From the NCBI GenBank assembly GCA_018268955.1, contig JAFDVO010000039.1, positions 3,427 through 52,405 of the forward strand: DNA of 48,979 bases. The letters are read 5' to 3'. Positions 32,309 through 40,339 of this stretch are shown here, piece after piece; the first letter of the stretch is position 1, and every line of letters starts with the position of its first letter. Position numbers and translations under genes: made by a program. A model generated the notes under the pieces. It was not told the DNA's origin, searched no databases, and saw only the letters and a program-made list of their open reading frames with translations. The DNA is from Acidobacteriota bacterium. GTDB lineage: Bacteria > Acidobacteriota > Vicinamibacteria > Vicinamibacterales > CAVVIG01.

Positions 32309-35300
32309 TCAGAAGTCGTATCCGATCCACACCGCGAACCGCGCCTTGCGGAAGGCCGAACTGCCGCCGCTGGACGCGAAGAGCGCGTCCTCCCAGTCCT
32401 TGTTCAGCAGCGTGCGCCACGACCAGTCGAAGTGAATCGGAAAGCCGAGCGCGAAGGTCTCGAGGCCGAGACCATATGAGGCACGCCCGTCCCGCAAGCG
32501 GAACCCGCTGATGGTGCGTGGATCGCCTGCGACGGGGCTGGCGTTGCCGAGCAGGTCGAAGTCGTAGCCCACGATTGGCGTGTAGGTTTCCGCCTTCGAC
32601 GTCGCGAAGGTGTAATCCTGGCTGTTGAACCACCCGCCGCCGACATTCGCGAAGAACACGCCGCGAATACCGCCGATCACCCCGATGGGCGTGAGGGCGG
32701 CCTCGATGATCGGGAACCGGAGTTCGGCGTTTGCGAACGTGGCGTTCTGCCCAACGAAGCTCAGGTAGTCGTAGCCACGCATTTCCGAGTTGCCGCCGAA
32801 GTACAGGAAGTCCGGGAACGAGCCGCTGCTCTTGAATCCCCGGAACCGCAGGGCCAGCACGCCGCTGGTCGCCAGGCGCTGGTAGTACCGCAGGTCAGCT
32901 TCGAAGGTCTGCCTCGACAGCGTGCTCCCGATCTTCGGGGCGACGTTGTAGCCGAGCCGCATCGTGCGGCCCGCCAGCGGACCGAACTCGCGGAACACCG
33001 TCGTTTCCTGGATGAAGGCGGCGCCGAGCGGCACCATGTTGCCGTTGCGGAAGATCTGCTGGCCGAACCGCTGCGCCTGGTACTGCTCTGAGGCGTACTG
33101 CAGCTGCGGGTCGTTGTACTGCTCCTGCAGGTTGATGAAGCCGCCGGTCAGCTCGAACCGGCTGTACCGATTGAGCGGGTAGATCCCGAAGGCGGTGCCG
33201 CCCCTGATCGTGCGCGTGGCCTGCGCGAGGTCGCGGCTCACGTATGGCGCGATGCGCGGATCGTAGAACAGCCCCGAGTACTGCCCATAGAAGAACGTCG
33301 TCTGCGAGTAGCCCTGGAGCGCGTACTGGAACCGGCTGCCGAGGTTCACGTAGCTCCCGGAGATCGTGCGGTACTGTGCGATGGACGCGGCGAAGACGTT
33401 CACCTGCTTGTCGCCCAGCACGTCACCAAAGCTGATCTGGGTGCCGCCGAAGACGTCGCCGTTGTTCGTCACGCCGACGTTCACCGGCGGCCGACCTTCG
33501 AGGAACATCTTCTCGAACGGCTTCTTCCGGCGCTGGTTCTCGGGCACCAGCGTGTGCTGCAGTGGTGCCTGGAAGTCGATGATCGGCCCCGGCGCGCCGA
33601 AGTCCGACGTCGCCGCGGTGTTGAGCGGTTCCTTCCGCTCGATCGCGTGCAGCTCGTACTCGCCCTTGTAGTAGCTGACGAAGCCGATCTTCGCGCCTGC
33701 CGGATCGTTGAGGACCACCGGCGAGAGGATGCCGCCGAGCGTGTCGGTGTACTGCTTCAACTCGCCGGTCTTCAGGTCCAGCGTCCAGGCGTTGTAGATG
33801 TTGGCGTTCTTCGCCACGTCGGGGTCGAGCGGCTGGTTCGGGTTCGTCGCGGTGGACGAGAAGAGCAGCGTGTGGTCGTCGAAAAACTGCGCCGCCGACT
33901 CGTCGTTGGTCCCGAACGTCAGTTGCGTCTTCTTCTTCGTGCCCAGATCGAGCCTGAACAGCTTCTGGTTGCCGCTGATTCGGGAGTTGTAGACGAGGAA
34001 GGAGCCGTCCGGCGAGAACATCGGGCCGTAGTCGAAGAAGTCGTCGTTCGTGACGTTCGTGACCTCCTCCGACTTCAGGTCGACCAGGAAGATGTCGCCG
34101 ATCCCGCCGCGAAGGCCCGCCACGGCGATCGTGTTCCCGTCCGGCGAGAAGCTGGGCGACTCCGGCTCGTCCACCGACTTCATCGGGATGCGCACTTCAA
34201 TCTTGCGGGTCAGCACGTTCTGGACGATGAGCGAGCGCTCTTTCTCGGTGCGGACCAGGAACGCCAGCCGGTCACCCTTGGGGGACCACGACATCCAGTG
34301 CATCGTGTTCCAGCGCTCGCCGAGCATGACGAGGTTGGTGAAGCCGTAGTCCTTGTCGAACCCGGCTGTCAGGTTGCGGACCACCGACCCGTCCTTCGCC
34401 GAGACGAGGATGATGTCCGACTCGCCATCCTTGCGGTTGATTGTCTGCACCGCCAGCAGGTCGCCGGAGGGCGACGGCGCAATCGACAGCGCCTCCGCGA
34501 AGTGCGTCTTCTCCTTGTTCGGCGACAGGTCGCGTCCGTAGTCCGCCGGGCGCTCCTTGTCGCGGAACGGCTTGAAGCGCTCCTTCAGGTACCGCTCGAA
34601 CGCCTGGTCGAAGTCCTCGGGCTTCATCTTGAACGCCTCTTCGTAGGCGTCCTCGCCGCCGCCGATCACGCTCTTCCGCAGCGCGAAGAGGAACTGGCGG
34701 ATCCCCTCCTTGCCCCACCGCGCCTCGATGAACTCGAAGACGGCGTGGCCGAGGTTGTAGATGAGGCGTGGGTTGCTGCTGTTGCCGTAGCCTTCGAGCC
34801 GGCTCATCTTCGGGACGATGTCGGCCACCGCGGCATCGCGGATCATCATCAGGTCGAGCGGCGTCCACTGGCCGCGCTCGTAGTCGGACAGGCCTTCGTT
34901 CACCCAGAGCGGGACGCTCCGGCGGATCAACCCCTGCGGGATGATGTCGAACTCGAAGATGTGCGTCAGCTCGTGGGCGATCAGGCCGTAGAGCCGGTCT
35001 GGCGGGTCGTCAATCGGCAGGAGCATCCGATCGCGGAACGGCTCGGCAAACGCGCCGACCCCTTCCTGCGCGGCGCCCGGCACCACGTTCTGCTGCTCGA
35101 ACTCGCTGTGTGTCTTGAAGAGGATGAGCGGGACCTTGAACGAGAGGTCGTGCTTCAGGTCCGAACTGACCTGCTGGTAGGCCCCTTCGGCGTAGCCCGC
35201 CACACGCTCGAGGTGCTTCTCGAGATCCGTGTAGTAGTAGATCTCGAAGTGGTCGGTCGTGTAGATGTGCCAGTCGAAGTTGTCGTAGTGGATGTTGTTC

Positions 35301-35437
35301 TTGCCGTAGTACGGCACGAACGGCGTCTGCGCCGAGGCAGTGGATGCCGCCCCCGACAGCAGGACGACTGCCGACAGGACGAGAGCGACCAGCGGACCCC
35401 GAGCCGGGATCCGGCACGAGGGGACACGCATGCGCAT
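32309..35437 (-). CDS. Gluzincin protease / beta-propeller / Omp85-barrel fusion
   Basis: The 1042-residue protein has three modules. A signal peptide (about 1-37) leads to a zinc peptidase-like domain with HELTH at 155-159 and a downstream glutamate (E181 in WVNEGLSD), the MA-clan layout. A TolB/PD40-type beta-propeller follows (about 320-620, repeats such as PSFSPDGNTIAVAG). The C-terminal Omp85 (BamA/TamA-like) barrel includes GGNSEMRGYDYLSF near 880, like the conserved loop-6 region, and ends FAVWIGYDF. The start at ATG 35437 has GAGGT 7 bases upstream. It likely sits in the outer membrane with protease and propeller in the periplasm. No POTRA domain is apparent. Confidence 0.88.
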   Translation of the reverse strand: MRMRVPSCRIPARGPLVALVLSAVVLLSGAASTASAQTPFVPYYGKNNIHYDNFDWHIYTTDHFEIYYYTDLEKHLERVAGYAEGAYQQVSSDLKHDLSFKVPLILFKTHSEFEQQNVVPGAAQEGVGAFAEPFRDRMLLPIDDPPDRLYGLIAHELTHIFEFDIIPQGLIRRSVPLWVNEGLSDYERGQWTPLDLMMIRDAAVADIVPKMSRLEGYGNSSNPRLIYNLGHAVFEFIEARWGKEGIRQFLFALRKSVIGGGEDAYEEAFKMKPEDFDQAFERYLKERFKPFRDKERPADYGRDLSPNKEKTHFAEALSIAPSPSGDLLAVQTINRKDGESDIILVSAKDGSVVRNLTAGFDKDYGFTNLVMLGERWNTMHWMSWSPKGDRLAFLVRTEKERSLIVQNVLTRKIEVRIPMKSVDEPESPSFSPDGNTIAVAGLRGGIGDIFLVDLKSEEVTNVTNDDFFDYGPMFSPDGSFLVYNSRISGNQKLFRLDLGTKKKTQLTFGTNDESAAQFFDDHTLLFSSTATNPNQPLDPDVAKNANIYNAWTLDLKTGELKQYTDTLGGILSPVVLNDPAGAKIGFVSYYKGEYELHAIERKEPLNTAATSDFGAPGPIIDFQAPLQHTLVPENQRRKKPFEKMFLEGRPPVNVGVTNNGDVFGGTQISFGDVLGDKQVNVFAASIAQYRTISGSYVNLGSRFQYALQGYSQTTFFYGQYSGLFYDPRIAPYVSRDLAQATRTIRGGTAFGIYPLNRYSRFELTGGFINLQEQYNDPQLQYASEQYQAQRFGQQIFRNGNMVPLGAAFIQETTVFREFGPLAGRTMRLGYNVAPKIGSTLSRQTFEADLRYYQRLATSGVLALRFRGFKSSGSFPDFLYFGGNSEMRGYDYLSFVGQNATFANAELRFPIIEAALTPIGVIGGIRGVFFANVGGGWFNSQDYTFATSKAETYTPIVGYDFDLLGNASPVAGDPRTISGFRLRDGRASYGLGLETFALGFPIHFDWSWRTLLNKDWEDALFASSGGSSAFRKARFAVWIGYDF

Positions 35438-35456
35438 AAGGGGTACCTCTAAGGGT

Positions 35457-35471
35457 GCAGTTCGAAACTGC
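35457..35471. other. Small hairpin in the leader of the Omp85-fusion gene
   Basis: GCAGTT-CGA-AACTGC, a 6-bp perfect stem, lies 20 bases upstream of ATG 35437 on the minus strand. The remaining divergent gap to 35660 has a possible minus-strand promoter (TTGCAG, 18 bases, TAAGAT at 35480-35475). I see no known operator. Confidence 0.35.
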
Positions 35472-35659
35472 GCAATCTTACTGTGACGTTTTGCGGCCCT
35501 GCAAACGGCGGACCCGGCTGATCCGCATGTTTTTGACGCGCGTTGTCCTCAACCCGCTTCAGGGCTCGACCCCTCGAGGCGACAGCCGGTAGCCGCTCGC
35601 ACTACCATTAGGAATAAATCGCCGCGCGCCGGGGTTTACACCCGTGACGCGCAGGTGTC

Positions 35660-36244
35660 ATGCGCATGGGACCGGCCAGACGAGCATCACCCGGCGCGGA
35701 CTCGGACGCCCGGGCGTCATTCGAGGCCGACGCCCTCGAACACGTGGACAGCCTTTACCGGACTGCCCTGCGCCTGACGCGGGTGCCGTCGGATGCGGAC
35801 GATCTTGTGCAGGACACGTATCTGAAAGCGTTCAGGGCCGCAGACAGCTTCGAGCCCGGCACCAACCTGCGGGCCTGGCTGCTCACCATCCTCCATAACA
35901 CCGCACGCAATCGCGTCCGTGACCGCTCGCGCGACGCCGTCACCGTCGACAGTGACGTCGTCGATCAGGCGGCGGACGCGCCGCAGTTCGGCATCGGCGG
36001 TCGCGCCGACGATCCCGAGTCGATCCTGATTCGCAACACGCTGGCCCCGGAACTCCGGGCCGCCGTCGACGAACTCCCCGAGGCCTTCCGGCAGGCCGTC
36101 TGGCTTCGCGACGTGGAAGAGTTTACCTACGCCGAAATCGCCGACATGCTCGGGATTCCGGCCGGTACCGTGATGTCGCGTATTTCCCGGGGACGTCGGA
36201 TGCTCTTTGGCCGTCTACAACACTTGAGATCTGTCAATGCCTGA
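35660..36244 (+). CDS. ECF-type RNA polymerase sigma factor
   Basis: The 194-residue sigma-70 family member has only regions 2 and 4. Region 2 begins VDSLYRTALRLTRVPSDADDLVQDTYLKAFRAADSF; region 4 has ELPEAFRQAVWLRDVEEFTYAEIADMLGIPAGTVMSRISRGRRML. The RpoE/SigR-like group is suggested by the acidic linker. The anti-sigma gene overlaps by 8 bp (36237-36244). Target promoters are unknown. Confidence 0.94.
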   Translation: MRMGPARRASPGADSDARASFEADALEHVDSLYRTALRLTRVPSDADDLVQDTYLKAFRAADSFEPGTNLRAWLLTILHNTARNRVRDRSRDAVTVDSDVVDQAADAPQFGIGGRADDPESILIRNTLAPELRAAVDELPEAFRQAVWLRDVEEFTYAEIADMLGIPAGTVMSRISRGRRMLFGRLQHLRSVNA

Positions 36245-37028
36245 CTGTTCCCGCATCGATGCTCTCGTGACGCCGTTCGTCGACGGCGAGCTGCCAGAGC
36301 CGCAGCAGCAGACGGTGGCCGACCATATCGCCGCCTGTCCGCCGTGCCGCGCCAAGGTATCCGCCGAACGCGCGATCCGCACGCTGCTGCACGCCCGACG
36401 TCCAGACCTGCACAGTGCTCCGGCCCCGGCCGACCTGCGTGCCCGCTGCGCGAAGCTCGCGCAGGCACGGCGCTCGGTCGTCTCCTTCCCCGCATCAACC
36501 GCCCGGCAGGGCGGCATGGTGAGCGCCTGGCGCGCACGGCTCGCCCCGTTCGCGCTCGCAGCGACGCTGCTGCTCGCCGTGGCCGGTGCGTTTGTCTATC
36601 AGGCCACCCGCAGTTCGTCCCGCCTGCTGGCGGCCGAACTCGCCATGGATCACGAGAAGTGCTTCCGCCTGAACCACATCCTGAGCACTGCACGCACGCC
36701 CGACGCGGTGCAGGCGTCGATGGCCTCCTGGTTCGACTGGAACGTGCAGTTGCCTGATACCGCCACGCATGACGACGTGAGCCTGGTCGGGTCGCGGCCG
36801 TGCCTCTACGGCGAGGGCAAGGTGGCGCACATCATGTTCATGCACCAGGGGCAGCCCGTGTCGCTCTTCATGCTGCCGCGTGAGACACGGCAGGAGCAGG
36901 TTGTCACGGTGTTCGGTCACCAGGCACGCATGTGGTCCGAGGGTGACCGCACGTTCGTGCTCGTCGCGAAGCAGACCGCCCCTGAACTCGATCGCATGGT
37001 CGCCCTCGTCCGCACGACCATCAGGTAA
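36237..37028 (+). CDS. Anti-sigma factor with zinc-binding ZAS domain
   Basis: The 263-residue membrane protein has an N-terminal zf-HC2 domain with the ZAS motif H-x3-C-x2-C (ADHIAACPPCRAK), which binds the ECF sigma factor and can be redox-sensitive. A single helix lies near residues 100-122 (LAPFALAATLLLAVAGAFVY), followed by a periplasmic domain with two cysteines (EKCFRL, GSRPCLYG). It overlaps the sigma gene by 8 bp. The TlpA-like gene comes 90 bp later, in line with a thiol or envelope stress signal. Confidence 0.92.
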   Translation: MPDCSRIDALVTPFVDGELPEPQQQTVADHIAACPPCRAKVSAERAIRTLLHARRPDLHSAPAPADLRARCAKLAQARRSVVSFPASTARQGGMVSAWRARLAPFALAATLLLAVAGAFVYQATRSSSRLLAAELAMDHEKCFRLNHILSTARTPDAVQASMASWFDWNVQLPDTATHDDVSLVGSRPCLYGEGKVAHIMFMHQGQPVSLFMLPRETRQEQVVTVFGHQARMWSEGDRTFVLVAKQTAPELDRMVALVRTTIR

Positions 37029-37030
37029 CG

Positions 37031-37058
37031 AATCGCTAATCGCTAATCGCTGATTGCT
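37031..37058. repeat. 7-bp tandem array (AATCGCT)
   Basis: AATCGCT repeated three times followed by GATTGCT, just after the anti-sigma stop codon. Confidence 0.7.
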
Positions 37059-37118
37059 GCATGCACGGCCGGTTGGCCATCAGCCATCTGAAGTGAAATC
37101 TCTCGAGAGGCTCTGAGC

Positions 37119-37703
37119 ATGCGTATCCGTTGGGCCATCGCCACGCTGGGCGTCATCGCGCTGGCCGCACTGACCATCACCACGCAGATGCCGTGGCTGA
37201 CGCAGCCCCACCCGGAGATGGTGCGCGACGAGGGCATCGTCGACGCCAGCGGCAACGCGAAGCCGACGCTCTCGTGCCCTGCGGACGCGAAGCCGGCCAA
37301 CCTGGGCTTCACCCTCAAGGATGTCGAGGGGCGGGACGTCTCGCTCGAGAGCTTCAAGGGGAAGGTCGTCCTGCTCGACTTCTGGGCCACCTGGTGCGGG
37401 CCCTGCAAGGTCGAGATTCCGCACTTCATCGAGTTCCAGAAGAAGTACGGCGAGAAGGGCTTCCAGGTCGTGGGCATCTCGGTCGACGATCCGGTCGACA
37501 AGCTCGCGCCGTACGTCAAGGAGATGGGGATGAACTACCCGGTCCTGCAGGGGCTCGGACACGACGACGTGCAGGATGCCTACGGGCCGATCCTTGGCAT
37601 TCCGGTCAGCGTGCTGATCTCCCGCGACGGGAAGATCTGCTCGACCCACACGGGCCTCACCGGCAAGGATGTGTTCGAGCAGGAGATCAACGCGCTGCTG
37701 TGA
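37119..37703 (+). CDS. TlpA/ResA-like thioredoxin-fold protein
   Basis: The 194-residue protein has an N-terminal membrane anchor (about 5-22, IATLGVIALAALTITTQM), then a TlpA/ResA fold with active-site WCGPCK (about 91-96) in FWATWCGPCKVEIPHF, and a cis-Pro region GIPVSVLI. It probably reduces or isomerises periplasmic disulphides, as in cytochrome c maturation or copper-site assembly. The ATG at 37119 has GAGAGG 8 bases upstream. It lies next to the anti-sigma factor, whose ZAS cysteines could be affected by thiol state. Confidence 0.93.
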   Translation: MRIRWAIATLGVIALAALTITTQMPWLTQPHPEMVRDEGIVDASGNAKPTLSCPADAKPANLGFTLKDVEGRDVSLESFKGKVVLLDFWATWCGPCKVEIPHFIEFQKKYGEKGFQVVGISVDDPVDKLAPYVKEMGMNYPVLQGLGHDDVQDAYGPILGIPVSVLISRDGKICSTHTGLTGKDVFEQEINALL

Positions 37704-37714
37704 TGCACGGCGCC

Positions 37715-37740
37715 GGTGAATGGGCACGCGCCCATTCACC
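37715..37740 (+). terminator. Perfect 11-bp hairpin after the TlpA-like gene
   Basis: GGTGAATGGGC-ACGC-GCCCATTCACC begins 12 bases after the stop codon. No T-run follows, and it merges into an octamer array. Confidence 0.65.
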
Positions 37741-37792
37741 AACTCACCGACTCGCCCGTTCACCAACTCACCAACTCGCCAACTCACCAATT
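37737..37792. repeat. Octamer array (CACCAACT), seven units
   Basis: Seven 8-bp units: CACCAACT, CACCGACT, CGCCCGTT, CACCAACT, CACCAACT, CGCCAACT, CACCAATT. They fill the gap between the TlpA-like gene and the small gene at 37844. Confidence 0.85.
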
Positions 37793-37843
37793 GGCTGAGA
37801 CTCTCCTCCTCCCCTGCGCCCGTACTGCTATGATGGCCGCAGG

Positions 37844-38068
37844 ATGTTGAAGGGATTCACGCACGCGCGGCTCGCATGTGGGTGCCGCATTTCGTTCCGC
37901 GAAGGCGTGGAGGGCAGCCCTGTCACGGTCGTGATCGATCAGAAGTCGCCAGGCTGCACGTTGTCGCTCCACGTCCGCGATCTTCCGTTGTACGACTACC
38001 GCGAAGCGCTGCGCCCCTCGACCCGCCTCGGCCCACCCGAGGAAGAGGAGTACGAGGAAGAGGGCTGA
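37844..38068 (+). CDS. Small acidic-tailed protein, unknown
   Basis: The 74-residue protein (MLKGFTHARLACGCRISFREG) has a CGC motif near residues 12-14, a further Cys at position 38, and an acidic C-terminus (EEEEYEEEG). It has no signal peptide or membrane helix. I do not recognise a family. The ATG at 37844 has no Shine-Dalgarno, and the codon usage looks like its neighbours. It may be a small metal- or protein-binding factor. Confidence 0.6.
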   Translation: MLKGFTHARLACGCRISFREGVEGSPVTVVIDQKSPGCTLSLHVRDLPLYDYREALRPSTRLGPPEEEEYEEEG

Positions 38069-38091
38069 GCGGTAGACGCGCTCCATCCCTG

Positions 38092-38130
38092 GAGTTCCCG
38101 GCAACCCGAGTTCCTGACCTCCGAGTTCCG
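38092..38130. repeat. 8-bp degenerate array (GAGTTCCN)
   Basis: GAGTTCCC, GGCAACCC, GAGTTCCT, GACCTCC, GAGTTCCG in the gap before the second desaturase gene. Confidence 0.7.
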
Positions 38131-38150
38131 ACTCGTACCCCGATCTCCCC

Positions 38151-39047
38151 ATGACCACGCTGACGCAGGCGGTGTTCTGGCTCGTGCAGGCCTCCGCGCT
38201 CCTCGTGTTTTTCGTCCAGGCGTCGGCTGGGCTCGTCGCCCTCTGGGCGGTCTCGCACTTCCTGCGCGCGATCGGCCTGACGCTCGCGTTCCACCGCTAC
38301 TTCGCGCACCGCGCGTTCAAGATGAACCGCGTCGCCCGCTTCGTGTGGGCCTTCATCGGGACCGCGGCGATGCAGAAGGGACCACTGTGGTGGGCCGGGC
38401 ATCATGTGAACCACCACAAGTACGCGGACCGCGACGGCGATCCCCACAGCCCGATGGTGAGCGGCGTCTACTACGCCCACATCGGCTGGTTCCTGAACGA
38501 CACGAAGCACGATCGCCTCGAGGCGAACAACCCGGTCGTGCGCGACTTCGGCAAGTTCCCGGAAATCCGCTTCCTGAACACGTACTTCTTCGTGCCGCCG
38601 CTGCTGCTCGCCATCGCGATGTTCGCCATCGGCGGCTTCCCGTGGCTGGTCTGGGGCTTCTGCCTCCCGACGGTCACGCTGGCACACGCGACGTTTGCCA
38701 TCAACACGGTGAATCACCTGTTCGGCTGGCGCCGCTTCGACACGATCGACGAATCGCGCAACAACCCGTTCACCGCATTCTTCGCGGTGGGTGAGGGCTG
38801 GCACAACAACCACCATCGCTACCAGCGTGCCGCGCGCAACGGCTTCTACTGGTGGGAATTCGATCCGACCTACTACGTCATCCGTGCGATGCAACTCGTC
38901 GGACTCGCGTGGGACGTCCAGCCCGTGCCCGAGCGGATCTACGCTGAAGCCCGCGCCGTCAAAGCCCGTCGTCTGCAGCAGCACACGACGAGCGTCCTGC
39001 AGGACAGCGGCACCATCGGGCTGGAACTCGCCGAAGACGCCGACTGA
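38151..39047 (+). CDS. Acyl-CoA desaturase (second copy)
   Basis: The 298-residue di-iron desaturase has boxes HRYFAH, HHVNHHKYAD and HNNHHRYQRA, four hydrophobic spans, and a C-terminal tail. It is closer to classical delta-9 acyl-CoA desaturases than the copy at 18605. There is no clear Shine-Dalgarno at ATG 38151. It requires an electron donor; a ferredoxin is at 29584, but no link is visible. The downstream gene is convergent. Confidence 0.93.
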   Translation: MTTLTQAVFWLVQASALLVFFVQASAGLVALWAVSHFLRAIGLTLAFHRYFAHRAFKMNRVARFVWAFIGTAAMQKGPLWWAGHHVNHHKYADRDGDPHSPMVSGVYYAHIGWFLNDTKHDRLEANNPVVRDFGKFPEIRFLNTYFFVPPLLLAIAMFAIGGFPWLVWGFCLPTVTLAHATFAINTVNHLFGWRRFDTIDESRNNPFTAFFAVGEGWHNNHHRYQRAARNGFYWWEFDPTYYVIRAMQLVGLAWDVQPVPERIYAEARAVKARRLQQHTTSVLQDSGTIGLELAEDAD

Positions 39048-39092
39048 ACGCGAGGCTGCAATTCCAGATCTGCGTCAGAGATCCGCGATCCC

Positions 39093-39812
39093 CTAGATTC
39101 GCACGTCGGCGATGAGCGGCAGGTGGTCCGAGGCGACCAGCGAGAGCCGCGTTCGATACACCTGGATGTGCTGAACCTCCAGCGGCCCGTCGTAGTAGAT
39201 GTGGTCGAGATGGAGGATCGGGAAGAGCCCCGGATAGTGCCGGCGCCGCTTCATGTACTGCTGCAGGTCGACGCTCTTCAACCGGCTGCTCAGCAGAGTG
39301 GTCGTCAATCCCCGCATCCACTCGTTGAAATCGCCCAGGACGATCTTCGGTCCGGTCACGTGCCGGTTGGAGACGATCGCCGCGAGCCGTTGTGCCTGGT
39401 GCCGCCGCTCGAGAATCGCGGTGCCCAGGTGCACGTTGTAGACGTGCAGGGCGCGCCCGTTCACGTCGACGTCCACCCGCTGCATGCAGCGCTCCTCGCA
39501 GGACTTGTAGGTGAGGTCGTGCTGGCAGTGCTGCGCGATCGGGAAGCGGCTGAGGACGACGTTGCCGAACTGGTGGCCGCGGAGTTCGCGCGTCTGCGCC
39601 ATCACCCAGCCCATGCCGAGGGCCGCGCCGATCTCCTCGATGTGACTGCCGCGCGGGCCGGCGCCGACCACCTCCTGCAGCGCGATGACGTCCGCGTCGA
39701 TCTCGCGGAGCACCTCGGCCACGCGAAGCGGGCGCGTGCGCCGGTCCATCCCGCGCGACCGATGGATGTTGTAGGTGACGATGCGGAGGGTCGTCCGGGG
39801 CGTGGCGGTCAC
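39093..39812 (-). CDS. Endonuclease/exonuclease/phosphatase family protein
   Basis: The 239-residue EEP-fold hydrolase starts at GTG 39812. Motifs are VTYNIHRSRG, the metal-binding ALQEV, VVLSRFPI, VYNVHLG, GDFNEW and SDHLPLIADV. The family includes nucleases and phosphodiesterases, so the substrate is open. No signal peptide is seen. Convergent with the desaturase. Confidence 0.9.
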   Translation of the reverse strand: MTATPRTTLRIVTYNIHRSRGMDRRTRPLRVAEVLREIDADVIALQEVVGAGPRGSHIEEIGAALGMGWVMAQTRELRGHQFGNVVLSRFPIAQHCQHDLTYKSCEERCMQRVDVDVNGRALHVYNVHLGTAILERRHQAQRLAAIVSNRHVTGPKIVLGDFNEWMRGLTTTLLSSRLKSVDLQQYMKRRRHYPGLFPILHLDHIYYDGPLEVQHIQVYRTRLSLVASDHLPLIADVRI

Positions 39813-39873
39813 TGGGCTATCATAGTGCGCCGGCGCCGCCTTTCATGGCCGCCCTCACGAGGGAACACGCATC

Positions 39874-40179
39874 ATGGCCCGCCTCAAGTCCGAGCTCGAA
39901 GTCACCTGCCCCTGCTGCAACGCCACGCTGGTCATCGACCTCAACCTCGGGCGTGTCGTGTCACATCACGAGCCCGAACGTCCCGGCTCCAAGCCTGAGC
40001 TGAGCGACGCGCAGCGCCTGCTCGCGGAAGAAGCGGCCCGGCGTGAGTCGATCTTCCAGCAATCGGTCGAGGCGGAGAAGAACCGCGGCGATGCCCTCGC
40101 GCGCCGCTTCGAGGAAGCCCTGCGCCAGGCCCACAAGGAGCCGATCACCAAGCCGTCGAGGGATTTTGACCTCGACTGA
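39874..40179 (+). CDS. Small zinc-ribbon/coiled-coil protein
   Basis: The 101-residue protein begins with a CPCCNATL motif (residues 11-18), then a helix-rich region (DAQRLLAEEAARRESIFQQSVEAEKNRGDALARRFEEALRQA) likely to form a coiled coil. A single zinc ribbon half suggests zinc or nucleic-acid binding. GAGGGA lies upstream of ATG 39874. I do not recognise a family. Confidence 0.7.
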   Translation: MARLKSELEVTCPCCNATLVIDLNLGRVVSHHEPERPGSKPELSDAQRLLAEEAARRESIFQQSVEAEKNRGDALARRFEEALRQAHKEPITKPSRDFDLD

Positions 40180-40200
40180 CGGGTGGCGGTTGCCTTGTCA

Positions 40201-40264
40201 GAACGCGAAAACGCAGGAACGCACGACCGCACGAACGCAGGAACGCACGAACGCAAAGACGCGG
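40201..40264. repeat. Octamer array (GAACGCAN), eight units
   Basis: Units GAACGCGA, AAACGCAG, GAACGCAC, GACCGCAC, GAACGCAG, GAACGCAC, GAACGCAA, AGACGCGG. An inverted arm of the same family (GAACGCTG, AAACGCTA, GAACGCAG on the minus strand) is at 40333-40360, inside the end of the next gene. The two sit between convergent genes. Confidence 0.9.
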
Positions 40265-40339
40265 AACGGAGGCAGGCGAAAGCCGCCGGTTCACGCCAGT
40301 TCCGAATAGGACGGACGATGCAGCCGGAGGGGCTGCGTT

